Assembly: GCF_027596085.1 (NCBI RefSeq)
Contig: NC_072457.1
Span: 5,379,629-5,443,628, forward strand
DNA length: 64,000 nucleotides
Reading direction: 5' to 3'
DNA from: Anoplopoma fimbria
Lineage: Eukaryota > Chordata > Actinopteri > Perciformes > Anoplopomatidae
In this document: piece after piece, positions 1-12,300 of the stretch
Position numbering within the stretch: position 1 is the stretch's first letter
Layout: each line of letters opens with the position of its first letter
Position numbers and translations under genes: made by a program
The notes under the pieces: model-generated
The model's input: the letters and a program-made list of their open reading frames with translations, nothing else
The model's database searches: none
Told to the model about the DNA's origin: nothing

Positions 1-285
1 AATGTGAGTGTGAAGATCAAATACAAATATCTCTCGAATAGTCGAGGTTTAAAACTGACCCGAGAACAGTGTCCTTCTGTAAACAGAGCGACCGATGCAG
101 AGAACGAGTGCGAAATTAATCGTGAAATGAAACTGAATGAGTTTCATTTCTTTATTCAGGTTGCTCGACTAAACATTACGCTGAAATTAGTTTAATAATA
201 AATCCATCCTCCATTTCATAAATCCATCAATGTTGGTGATTGACCTTTAGAGTGGTATTCATATGAAGCATATGCAGGCTTTTTT

Positions 286-745
286 TACATTACATTACAT
301 TACAGTCATTTAGCAGACGCTTTTATCCAAAGCGACTTACAGTAAGTGTATTCAACATAGGTATTCAAGAGAACTACTAGTCACCAGAAGTCATAAGTGC
401 ATCTCCTTTCTTAAACAAGCATCTAAAAGCATAAACCAGAGCAAAAGTATAGTGCAGAGGCAAATTACTACGAAAACAATAATTGCAACAGACTAATACG
501 AATATAATAAGTGCTACAAACTACTACGAATAGGATAAGTGCAGTAATACAATAAGAACAGACTAATACGAATACAATAAGTGCAACAGACTAATACGAA
601 TACAATAAGTGCAACAGACTAATACGAATACAATAAGTGCTACAAACTACTACGAATAGGATAAGTGCAGTAAACGAATACGAATACAATAAGTGCAGAA
701 TGCAATAAGTGCTACGAGGAAGGCTCAGGGTAGTACTACTACTAC
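286..745 (+). repeat. dispersed teleost repeat with internal tandem units
   Basis: Opens with ACATTACATTACATTACAG and CATTTAGCAGACGC, a motif I remember as very common in fish genomes. From about 487 to 717 a unit of about 28 nt built on ACTAATACGAATACAATAAG is repeated imperfectly, alternating with a CTACTACGAATAGGATAAG variant. Confidence 0.7.
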
Positions 746-1106
746 TACTTTTAGAGACATTCCTTCATTTCTAATTCACTATGATTGATATTTGGTCATA
801 TTTTAGTACGAAGCCTCCTTTAAATCCTGAGCAGTGATCCGTTTCATTCTGAAAAGTTAGCTAAATTAAAAAAATTAAAAAAATTCTTTCAAGAACAAAA
901 CTCATCTCTTCTCTGATTTTGACATCAAGCCTGCTCTTGTTACATTTTTGTTACGTCATTATGCAAACACAACACCACCTGTACCAATTCCTGTATAAGT
1001 TTCAAATGAAAAGCCTCGTAGCGTTTCATTGTTCATAATCCCTCACTCTCCTAACAAGGCTTTTATTGTGAACCATTGGCACGAATGTATTGTGGAAAAA
1101 ATTCAT

Positions 1107-1500
1107 GGACTGTATATAAGAAGTGGACCTAGCCGTTGTGACGTCACCTATTGGTTTTTTCGAGTTCGGCCATCTTGGGTTTTTTTAAACCAATAAACGG
1201 AAGTGCCCATATTTGGACTGCGGAGGGGTGACGTTGTGGTAGCAGCGAATTTACTCTAAATGGACCATCATTTCCTAAATGAACATCATGCTGTATTGAA
1301 GAAGACTTGAAACTAGAGATTGAGACCATAAACTCATGTTTACAATGTTTACTGAGGTAATAAATCAAGTGAGAAATAGACTTCTATACAATCAGACTTC
1401 TTTTTGCAACCAGAGGAGTCGACCCTTGATGGTAATTAGAGAGAATGCGAGTTTAAGACACTTCCTCATTGGCTTCAAATTGCAGAACTGGATGTGGCTG
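1107..1500 (+). repeat. dispersed repeat family A, copy 1
   Basis: Starts GACTGTATATAAGAAGTGG and contains GAGATTGAGACCATAAACTC. Closely related copies lie at 48466-48990 and 57866-58130, and part of the family at 11466-11670. The shared reverse-strand reading frame is carried by the repeat and is not a gene. Confidence 0.85.
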
Positions 1501-2930
1501 CCTGGTTGATATACATCAAACGTGCGCCGGATGGGGGAATAGTTTGCTAGGATTCTTCTCATAGGTTCGCAGGAGCTGCTTGTGCCATTTGCTTCTTTGA
1601 TTCAAAATATGTTTTTTCCAAAGTTCTCCACCGCTGAAGTCGTCTTAAAAAAAACCACTCTGTGTTTTAGACGTGGTTCAGGAATCACAGAGCTGTGTGT
1701 GTTTACAGGAGCTGCACCCGGACAAACAGTCAGACTGTCAGATCTCCTCTCTGTCCACACACACACACACACATAGGGGTTTATAAATGATGAATCATCC
1801 TGCCTCGTTAGCCTCGTTGAAGGCTCGTTAGCTCGCGGAGGAAGAGGAGGAGGTGATGAAGGTGAAGGCAGCAGGAGGGGTGAAGATGGAGAAGGAGGTG
1901 GAGGAGGTGGAGTCGAAAAGAGATGTAATGATACAGCAGCCTGACTGGAATGAAACAACATTACAGTCAACACACAGACACACGTAAAAACACACACACA
2001 CACACACACGCACTAAATGAAGACACGCGCATTCACCAAAAAAAGCTGGTCGCTATGGTGACTCTTGCAGAGGAGAACGAGGAGGAGGAAGTTCTCACAG
2101 AGATAACTATGAGGTTACCGTGTTATCCAGACTACATCACTCGCACCATGAACTAAAAAAACAACAACAACAACAACACTTCAGTCTCTGTATTGTTGAC
2201 TCATCATGAGTACGTCTGTAGCACCTTTTCCTCCTCCTCAGCACTGTGACATGTTTCAACCACCTGCCTACCTGCTGGGCGTTGCCATAGTAACCGGTCT
2301 TGGCGTAGGTGCAGTTCGAGTGTTTACTCTGTCTGAACAGACCACACACAGCCTGTAGAGATGTTTCTCTAAAGGGGACGTGGTTGAGGTTAACACTTTG
2401 CTGCCATTTTGGTCGGTCACTGCAGCAAGAAAAACACAGACAAAAAAAGACAAAAAAAGAATGATTCACACAAGCTAAAAATGGGACGACCGAGCTGCAG
2501 ACAAAGCTTACTGTGAAAGACTAAGACACCTGTTAGTTAAAGAGCAAACACGCTTCACTCATGTAAGATGCATAAACACTTCCATCTATGCATTCAAAAA
2601 TACATTTATAAGAAAGGAAAAGGAAAAATACATGTGTACAGATACATGCTTGTACTTGTAGACAAAAAAGGTGAATTATAAACATAACAATGATTCATCA
2701 ACTTAGATATATACACCAGTAAACTGCAGTGGAATCAGACAGCCCTGATTGGGCCATCCATCATTGTTGGAAAGTGGAAATGGATGGCTGCTTTGACTAT
2801 GAGAAAGAATAATACAATATATGTAAATGTTTTCCCTCAATATTTAACTCTTGCACAGTATTGTAGGGCCTTTGTTTAGTTGATGCTTCAGTTTTCTCAA
2901 ACTCGAATCTTCTGAAAGGATTATTTTTTT

Positions 2931-2986
2931 AAACTCTAATCTGCTTTATGTTGTTTTTTTGTACAACATAAAGCAGATTAGAGTTT
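2931..2986. repeat. perfect 24-bp inverted repeat with 8-nt loop
   Basis: Left arm 2931-2954 (AAACTCTAATCTGCTTTATG then TTGT) is the exact reverse complement of 2963-2986. The loop is TTTTTTGT. Confidence 0.95.
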
Positions 2987-3669
2987 GCATTCAGATTGTA
3001 AGATTTTCAGTTTTTATAAGCGTGTGTGGCGGAGACGTCTCCTACTTCAACATTGATATTACAAAATGTATTAATCATTTATGAATACAGACTTTCCAAT
3101 TGAAAGTAGGAGTTTTTGTTTTAAAAGTCATATTTCCTTCTACAGAAAGTGTACTGTGAGAACCTCTCAAACCGACAGGAAACAGCGTGTACGTGTGTCG
3201 CTTAGTCAGCTAAGATAACGCTGAACGCCAGAAGGGTTGGACCGATGCTGTGAGTCAGATCACATCATCTTCAGAGGTCAACAATCCCAAAAGGCCCCAA
3301 TCAGAGCGTGTTTCCTGCAGGTGTTGGTGTAAAGTGTTTGAATCTGCTGCAGAAAAAGGTCAGGCTGCAAAATCTGCAGCGCTTCCTGAAAGAAACAGTA
3401 AACATATTGTATTGTCTCTCTGTCAGCACCAAAAGATTTTCCAACTCTAACCGTTTTTTTTTTTATCACCCGCACGTCATTGAAGTTTTCTGACAACCAG
3501 CTCTCTGCACAGACTTTAGTGCTGCCTGCAACAACCCACGACTATCAATAAAGTTTTATTTTATTCTACCAACGCTCTAGACAGACGTCACTTTCTCTGC
3601 CATCAACCTAAAAGTATTTTTGAGACGCCGAGTTTAAGATAAAAGCTGAAGAAAGACACACAAAACAAA

Positions 3670-4270
3670 GTATTCAGATACTTTATTGATGTAAAAAATA
3701 CCAACAACACCATGAAAAATACTGCATTACAAGTAAAAGTCCTGCATTCTTATGTTAAAAAGTACACACGTATTCTCAGCTTCATGTAGTTAAAGTATCA
3801 GCAGTAAAAGTACACAAGTATTCTCAGTTTCATGCAGCAAAAGAACACAAGTATTCTCAGCTTGGTTAAAGTATCTGCAGTAAGAGTACACTAAAGTGTG
3901 AGTATTAAAAGTATACAAGTATTATCAGCTTCATGTACCTTCAAGTACTACCAGTAAAAGTGCAGAAGTATTTAAAGCTACATGCAGTAAAAGTATGAGC
4001 AGTAAGAGTACACATGTATTCTCGGCTTCATGCAGCAAAAGAACACAAGTATTCTAAGCTTCATGTGGTTAAAGTATCTGCAGTAAAAGTAAACAAGTAT
4101 TTCTACCTTAATGCAGTAAAAGTATCAGCAGTAAAAGAACACAAGTATTCTCAGCTTCCATGAAGTCAAAGTATCTGCAGTAAAGGTACACAAGTCTTCT
4201 AAGCTGCATGCAGTAAAATTAAGCAAGTATTCTCGGCCTCATGTAGTTAAAGTACAGTTTAAGTTAAGGA
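3670..4270. repeat. tandemly amplified segment of dispersed repeat family B
   Basis: About ten imperfect units of roughly 55-60 bp built from AGTAAAAGTACACAAGTATT followed by CTCAGCTTCATGCAGT. The AGTAAAAGTA/ACTTAAGT vocabulary is that of family B, seen at 7690, 18008, 44330, 47186 and 56355. Confidence 0.8.
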
Positions 4271-4344
4271 GTATCTGCACAGTACTGAGTGAACATTTCT
4301 ATTCCCTAGATTGTCCTAATTGTCTCATTTGTCTTCTCTCTCAG

Positions 4345-4463
4345 GACGATGTGGAGGACAGTCACCGCATCCCTCCGTCTCCGGTCGTCCACGTCAGAGG
4401 ACTCTGTGACGCCGTGGTGGAGGCTGATCTGGTGGAGGCGCTCGACAAGTTCGGCAACATCTG
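4345..4463 (+). CDS. hnrnpll: hnrnpll exon: start of RRM1
   Basis: Opens in phase 0 after a ctctctcag acceptor and reads DDVEDSHRIPPSPVVHVRGL, the RRM1 beta-1 strand of hnRNP L/LL. It ends with two bases of a Cys codon before gtaaca. The residues before SPVV are not conserved enough to identify the exon upstream. Confidence 0.93.
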
Positions 4464-7137
4464 GTAACAAATACTTCCTACATGAATTTCCATCTGCACA
4501 TAGAACAAAGATTATTGACATGTTTGATAAAGTTTAGACTTGAATAACAGAAACAATGCAGACGAGTAGAGAGGAGCTCTTTCTGTCTGTAGAAGGTAGT
4601 TCACACCATTTAGCAGGGTACCTGTCTGTTATTGATCTTTCCATCAGAACAATCTAATTTACAGACATTTATCACAACAAACATCCCAGCAGCCACTGCT
4701 TCTCTCCCTGCAGGATCATGTTCTAATGCATCTCAGCACCACTTCCTCTGCTGATTTGTCTGCAGATAAAAACCTACATTGGTTTTATGATACAAATCAT
4801 TTGTGTACTTTTCTCCTTCATTCAGTGTGGCTGGGGTGCAACAAGGCTTTTCTCAGAGATTTGCCCAGCAGTTTTAACGAAAATTGAAAAAAATCTAGAG
4901 AAATCTCCACATAGAAACACATCGGATTTTGTTGCAAAGAGAGCTAAAAAAATACTCCACTTTGGGACCATACTGACTCGCCATACGTTAAGGTAGAAAA
5001 ATGATAAGAAGTTTAAAAGGTTACCAAAACAATGTACTTTATTGGGCCTTATCAGTATTTTGATAGCTAGCATAGTTTTTATGGAATAACAGTTTAGTTT
5101 CAGGGAAATTTTGGGACCGTTCAAGATTTTATAATGGGTGTGTATTGGACAGAATGTTCAGATTTAGAGTGGTGAGATCACGTCTAGAGTGGAGAGGAGC
5201 TTGGAAAATATTCCTTATTTTTCCTAACAACTTGCTCTCATTCCCACAATTTTCACTCTACGTACACCATTTTAGGTTCAAACGTAGGACATTTTGTTCT
5301 GGTCATAGACATGTGTCTATGGAATCCAACAGACTTACACATTTGGCTCAGGCGGCCTGAAAGCGACATGAACTCCAACCAACTGCTCCATAGGACTCAA
5401 TGTTAACTTTAGCGTCACATTTTTTCAAAGAAAGCCGACAGTACCATTTGTCTAACCTGCTTTCAAGTTCACGTTTTCACCGCGTTCGTCTGAGTTTTAT
5501 CTCTCTGATTATATCAGTATGTTGTCGACAGGCCTCAAATGAACCTCAAAGAACCTCAAATGAACCTCAAAGAACCTCAAAAGACCCTCACACCTTATGT
5601 TTAAAGCTTCCTCTGATTGGAATAATCTACCCGTAAATATTCAATCAATATCATCTTTCCAGCTGTTTAAAAATGTGCTTACTTCTTATTATAAGATAAT
5701 TTGTGCATGTCTATAATGACATCTTTATAATTATGTCTTATTTAATGCTATCACAGACAATAATACTTTTCTATAACCTATGAAATAATAATCCATTTTC
5801 ACGCTCTGTTTGAGTTTGACCTCCTGATTTTGTTTGTCATATTTGGTATTGTTTATTGTTCTTGTTGTTACTTGTGATTTTTGTTAAATGTTTTGTAAAT
5901 TGTCCTTGTATCGTGTAATTTTCCTTGAGGACCCCCTCAAAAACCAGATGTAATATCTCACAGGGTTATTCCTAATAAAGAATTTACAATAAATAAACCT
6001 CAAAAGAACCTCAAATGAACCTTGAATAAACCTCAATGATTCAGCTTACTTACTGGTGGTAATATTGGCGGATATATTGCAACGTCTTCCGGCAGTAGAA
6101 GCCACACTGTCAACACTTCTAGTTGCTCTTTCTTGTTTCACTGTCAGCATCCTTATCACAAGAATCATTATCTCTGTCTTTATCACTTCATCTTCAGATA
6201 TATCAGCGTGGAGCTCTACTGCTCTCTGTCCTGTGTGTGTGCGTGTGTGTGTCACCGCTTAGATCGCAGATATTCGTTGTGATGAAGAGATCATTTAAAA
6301 AGAGCTGAAAGGGCTCTCAAAGTGGTGATAAAAACCAAACCAAGCACACAGCCTTGAATGAGGCAGAGTGAAGAGAAACTGCTCACATTTATTTTGAAAG
6401 GCATCAGTTCCCTGCAAGGTTTTAAATACTCAAATCTCTCAAATGCAAAACTTCCATCAAAACATCCACATTTTTAATGTATTAATGTAATTAAAGTCTT
6501 GCGAAATAGTTTACTTGCATTTTAGAGTTCACAGCAACTTTGACCAGAAGCTCCGTCTCACACTAAGACAAACATTTTCTCATCTCTGAGTCTCAGACTG
6601 AAACCTCACACCTGTCTGCTCTGCCTGCAGCTACGTGATGATGATGCCGTTTAAGCGTCAGGCTCTGGTGGAGTTCGACAGCGTGGAGAGCGCCGAGCGC
6701 TGCGTGTCGTGTGGAACTCGGGAGGCCGTCTGCGTCGCCGAGCAGCAGGCCTTCTTCAACTTCTCCACCAGCCAGAGAATCACCAGACCCACCAACGTAG
6801 ACGACCCCACCAGCGGAAACAAAGTTCTGCTGCTGTCCATCCAGAACCCGCTGTACCCCATCACCACCGTAAGTCCAGCAGAACACCTTCTCTCATGTTT
6901 TTACGTCTGTTGGAATAGAAACTTCCTTTTCCTCATCAGAACTTTATCCACCCTTCACTTGAATTATATCTAATTGAAAATTCTTAATCTACCACATGCT
7001 CTGCCTGTACAAAACCCCCACCACAAGTTTCAACATTCAACACGAACCATTTCATATCTTTCTGCCAATCATTGTCAAAACGTTTAGTGTTTAAAGTAAA
7101 AAGTAGAATTAGTTATTTCTTGCTGTGTCATCACTGT

Positions 7138-7180
<43 letters not shown>

Positions 7181-7281
7181 CAGGATGTTCTCTACACCGT
7201 CTGTAACCCCGTCGTTAACGTCCTGCGCATCGTCATCTTCAAGCGCAATGGCATCCAGGCCATGGTGGAATATCCTGACTC

Positions 7282-7352
<71 letters not shown>

Positions 7353-8264
7353 TTACACTCCACAGTGTAAAAATACTGAATCAGCATTAGAATATACAAA
7401 AATTCCCACTAAAAATGGACCATTTCAGGATCACAAATATTATATTATTGTATTATAATTATTGATGCAGTAATGTGATCATCACATTAATGTTGCAGCT
7501 GGTAAAGGTGGAGCAATTTTTTAATTGGAAGTTTCATCTATACAAATACATAATAATTTATAAGTTAATATCATTATTATTATTATTATTGTTATATTTT
7601 GTGTTAATAATCAGTATCTGCAAAGGAACTAATAACTAATCTTGTCAAATAAATGTAGAGATGTAGGAGTATAAATTAGCATAAAATGTGAATACTTAAG
7701 TAAAGTACAGGTACCTCAAAATTGTACCTCAGTGCAGTACTTGAGTAAATGTACCTAGTTACATTCCACCAGTGATGTTCAGTCAAACTCCATTGAAGCT
7801 GCAGTTTAGTGCTCAATCGCCTCTTTAACTTCGAGGACAGTGGGCGTCTCGTTCCTCTCCTCTGATTGGCTGTTCTCTGCTCATCCTGGTGAGTCATCCT
7901 TAACGAGCTCGTTAACATTTGAGTCAGTGGAGGATGCTCAGAAGGCCAAACTGGCTCTGAACGGAGCCGACATCTACGCCGGCTGCTGCACGCTGAAGAT
8001 CGAATACGCTCGGGTAAACAACCGCACACACACACACACACACATACACACACACACACACACACATACACAATCACACGCTCGACAAACACACACTCTG
8101 GTGCATGCACACATACACACCCTCACTCTCAAGCCCACGCACACACACCCACCCAGAGGTGCTGTGCTCTGTCGTCCCCTGCAGCCCAACAGACTGAACG
8201 TCGTCCGCAATGACAACAGCAGCTGGGATTACACCAAACCCTTCCTGCTGCAGCGAGGTAGGAC

Positions 8265-8356
<92 letters not shown>

Positions 8357-9301
8357 AACACACATAGGTGTTGTTGCTATTAGAGCTGTGGTCAGATCTG
8401 TCATAAAACTCCATGAATCTTCTGAGAGTCAGAGAGCTGTCAATCATTGTGTTCACACCAAATGTGGAGTGAAGTTTTATCTCCCCACGTTACTGACGCA
8501 AGACACACAACAAAGGAGGAGGGACTTGCCTCCATGAGATAACCTCCATGATGGCATCCTTTCTGGTGTGAAGACAGGTCATAGAAACACCTAAACACTT
8601 TGGGCGTAAAAATCACATTTGTGAAAGGGTCAGTGTGTAGGATCTGGCGACACGATATTTCAATCATGATTTAGTCTTCTTGCATTTAGTTGAAAAAGAA
8701 AAATATTAAAATTTGTAAATTATAATAATAATAATAATTTTCCGGGTTTATGTGGAGTTCTGTGACTATTAACATTTAACTTGGTCAGTAGATATTAAGA
8801 TTAGACCTCCTCTTCCGTGCTCCGCTGATTGTTCAAAGTCTGATTAGTAACTTGAGACGTAAGAATGGAGTTGGAGTTCGCTCAAATGCGATTGGTCAAT
8901 ACTACATAGGCTGCAAACGCACTACAAATGGAAACCAGAACACTTACAGCCCCTGCAATCTGAATGAACTGTAACGAAGGTGAGATTGACCTTCTGTCAG
9001 TCATTCAGGAAGCACTAACTCATATCCTTCTTCAAATAACATGCGTGGTGAAAACGATCCGAGCAGCAGTGAGGGGGGGGGGGGGGGGGTGAAGGTGAAG
9101 CAGATCACAGAAGCTCTACCCGGAGACTCGAAGGTTAAACTGCAGGCTGACGGTCGTCGGTGAAGCTGCTGATGCTGCTCCGGAGGCTGAGAATAGATTT
9201 TCATCAGAGAGGAAGAGCTCACTTTAACCTCCCGCTGCTCTGGCCTTATTTGGGTCAAACTCTGCTAACCCCCGACCATTACATGAAGAATCACTTTACT
9301 C

Positions 9302-9333
<32 letters not shown>

Positions 9334-12300
9334 GTGAGAGAGAGAGAGAGAGAGAGACAGTGCTACAACCTTCCTGTCAGCTCTTTTTTTCTAAGATGTC
9401 TGTGTTTGTGTGTGTTGCAGAGAGGGGAAAGGGGAGGCAGCGACAAGCCATACTGGGAGAGCATCCATCCAACGGTTATGGTACTGTCTGTCTGTCTGTC
9501 TGTCTGTCTGTCTCATCCTGATCCCTGACAGCCCTCCAGTGTTTCTAATCCCAGTGTTGTCTGTGTCTCTGCAGGCTCACACTGCCCCCTGCTGCCTCTG
9601 CCAGCAAACAGCAGGTACAGGAGGGGCAGTGAGGAGGTGCAGGACATGATCTCCTACCCGCCGCTCCTCCGTAAGACCTCCCCATCCCACTCCTCCTACT
9701 CCTCCGCCTACTCCTCCTACTCATCCTCCTCCTTCCCGGGCCACGGCGCCTCAAGCTCAGTCGCCATGGTGAGCAGCCTCCATCCCGCCAAGATGAACTG
9801 CAGCTGCATCTTCAACCTCTTCTGTCTCTACGGCAACGTGGAGAAGGTGTGTGCTGTCCACTCGTGACCCTCATAGAGATGGAGGGGTCATACGTTTGCA
9901 GAAAAGACCTTGATATGTCACCTGTCAATCATCTAAAGACGTGACATGATTGGTTGTGTTCGCAGGTGAAATTCATGAAGAGCGTTCCCGGCACGGCGTT
10001 GGTGGAGATGGGGGATGAGTACGCGGTGGACCGGGCCGTGACTCACCTCAACGGCATCAAGGCGTTTGGCAAAAAGCTCAACGTCTGGTGAGTCCTGAAA
10101 ATCTAAAGAACTGCTGACCAAAATGACATGACATGGCTGTGGATATTTATGGTCCCCGGAGGATGAATCTTACTGGTTATAACGACCTCCTGACCTTTCT
10201 TATTGCACCAACCATCAGGCCAAAATATCACCATGACAGAAAAATATTAAAAAGACTGAAAGATATTGATATTAACATTTTTGCAAAATTTGATTTTGTC
10301 AATATTGTTGATTCATACAATAGAACAGAGATTGACTGCAAGATAATTAACAATGTAGGAAAAACATTTGAAAGAAAATACACAAAACATCACCAGGGAA
10401 TATTGTTCAATATTGCTCAATTGAGAGAATTAGGGAGTCTTGTTTTTATGCACACATCAGAAATGTTGGTCAAGAAGTTGTTGGTTGGCTGGTTGGTGAA
10501 AAGCAAAAGGAAACATGTGAATAAATAATGTGGAGTCTTTAACCTTCCTCCCTTTAATAGATGAAACAAACACAAAGTCCATATTTCCATCATGTTTTCC
10601 ACATGAATTCCTCATTTGATCTTTGACTGGAGCTCCTTTGATGACTTCATCTTGTTGTGTGCTCTTATCATGCAGAGGTTTAATGGTTTCATTCATATTT
10701 TCCTCCGCTGACTTTCTTGAAATGAAGTTCAGTTTTAAGCTGCATTTGGATGGAAACTGAATGACTGTTTCGAACCCCCTCCCCCTTCACCCTTCAGTGT
10801 GTCCAAACAGCATGCGGTGATCCCCAGTCAGGTGTTCGAGCTGGCCGACGGCAGCAGCAGCTACCAGGACTTCAGTCTGACCAGAAACAATCGCTTTAGC
10901 GGCGCACAGAGCAGCAGGAACATCATCCAGCCGCCCGCCGCCGTCCTGCACTTCTACAACGCCCCGCCCACCCTGAGCCAGAACCAGCTGCACAAGGTGA
11001 GTTCACAGGGTGTATTATGGGTTGGAAATGTTGGATAACTTAGAGAGCTTTCTGAAGAGTTGTAAACTGAAAAGAGAATGGGGCCCAGTATGGAGCTCTG
11101 AGGGACACCTTTTGCTGATGAGATGTGACATTAAGAGTATCTTGTCATGTTGAATACATTCCACGGAAAATGTTTTCTGGGCTATATGAGACACTTTTGC
11201 ATATAATGTTGCTCTGTGTGATTTAAACCATTTCACAATTTTTAGACAAAAGCTTCAAATAAAGTCCTTACCGAAGATTGAACAGTGTTTCATTTAAACA
11301 AAAAAAATGATTCAGCTCTGGTGAATCTGTAATCTGTAATAATCCTAACATGTAACTGTGTGAACCTGCCGTCTGACCTCATCACCCTGCGTATCCATCT
11401 ACACAAGCCGTTTACATGACTCTCTCGTCATTTTATTCTTGCAATTGTGGGATACTGTTTTGAATCCTCAAGTTTGGCATATAGTCCATTGTCATCTTGG
11501 TTTTTGGGCATCACCATCTTGTTTTTTGCATTCAGAAGTGACACGGATGGTGGACCTATGAAAATCTGAATGCTGAATAAGACCGTTTTAGGCGACCAAA
11601 AATGTTAAAATTAATGAACTGAAAATACACTGTGAAAGGGCTAACTCCCAGCTTTTCCCCGGCTCTGCACTCAGGGGCTCACATTACTGCGATCTTAGAA
11701 AGGAAGGAGTGAGCGGAGGGTTATTCAGTTGGTTGCAATCTGCAACCAAACCGCTGGATGCCAACAAATCCTAAACACTGTGCCTTTAAAACAGTCTGAC
11801 CTCTCCTCTCTGTTTCTTCAACTGCAGCTCTGTACAGAACACAACGTTCCCGCCTTCACCAAGTTCAAGATCTTTGATGCCAAATGTGAGTTCAACCAAT
11901 CAAATGCAGAGCTATAGACAAAATATTACTAATGCTTATTGGATAAATTATAAATAGAAAATAGATATTTAGCCGGGATCTTTCAACTCGTATATTTTCC
12001 ACTCTTCTCCTATTTCTTCCTCCTCCTCCACCTCCTCCTCCTCCTCCCAGCAGCCAGCTCTAAGACTCTCTCTGGTCTGCTGGAGTTTGACTGTAAAAAT
12101 GAAGCTGTGGAGGCTCTGACCGTCCTCAACCACCACCAGATCAGAATACCCAGTAAGTACTGATCTGGCACACACCGATAATACAGCAGTGATGGTTTAC
12201 AGGTATGAACCAATCACGTTGCGTGTGGGTAAATACCTTTTTTTTTTTTGTCTCACCTCGACAAACCCCAAACTGTTTATTGATCATCTCAGTGCTTCTG

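Larger units (their letters stand above)
1..4344. other. upstream flank or 5' intron of hnrnpll
   Basis: No convincing coding exon. It holds dispersed repeats at 286-745 and 1107-1500, a perfect hairpin at 2931-2986, and an amplified repeat at 3670-4270. Acidic/basic codons at 1856-1924 are a weak candidate for the missing first exon. Confidence 0.5.
7270..7916 (+). other. hnrnpll: AT-AC (U12-type) intron of hnrnpll
   Basis: The intron begins ATATCCTGAC (U12 5' consensus ATATCCTT) and ends GTTAAC. A near-perfect U12 branch site, TCCTTAAC at 7897-7904, lies about 13 nt before the 3' end. No GT donor and AG acceptor pair restores the conserved reading frame. A (GT)33 tract at 7285-7350 starts 15 bases after the 5' splice site. 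The end of a dispersed repeat lies at 7690-7776. Confidence 0.9.

Noticed and set aside
1144..1368. Reverse-strand frame starting MIYYLSKHCKHEFMVSISSF, also present at 48620-48883
   Set aside because: Shared because both belong to dispersed repeat family A; the later residues differ and no protein family is recognised.
1602..2009. 135-aa reverse-strand frame
   Set aside because: Made of (CA)n and GAGGAGG-type low-complexity sequence; no domain, no homologue recognised.
7262..7360. Ordinary GT-AG splicing after the 7184 exon, using a GT of the microsatellite
   Set aside because: It would add codons with no counterpart in the family and would not join in frame to FESVEDAQ; the AT-AC solution fits all three U12 signals.
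7109..8404. Several long frames rich in VCVC or THTH
   Set aside because: Direct translation of CA/GT microsatellites.
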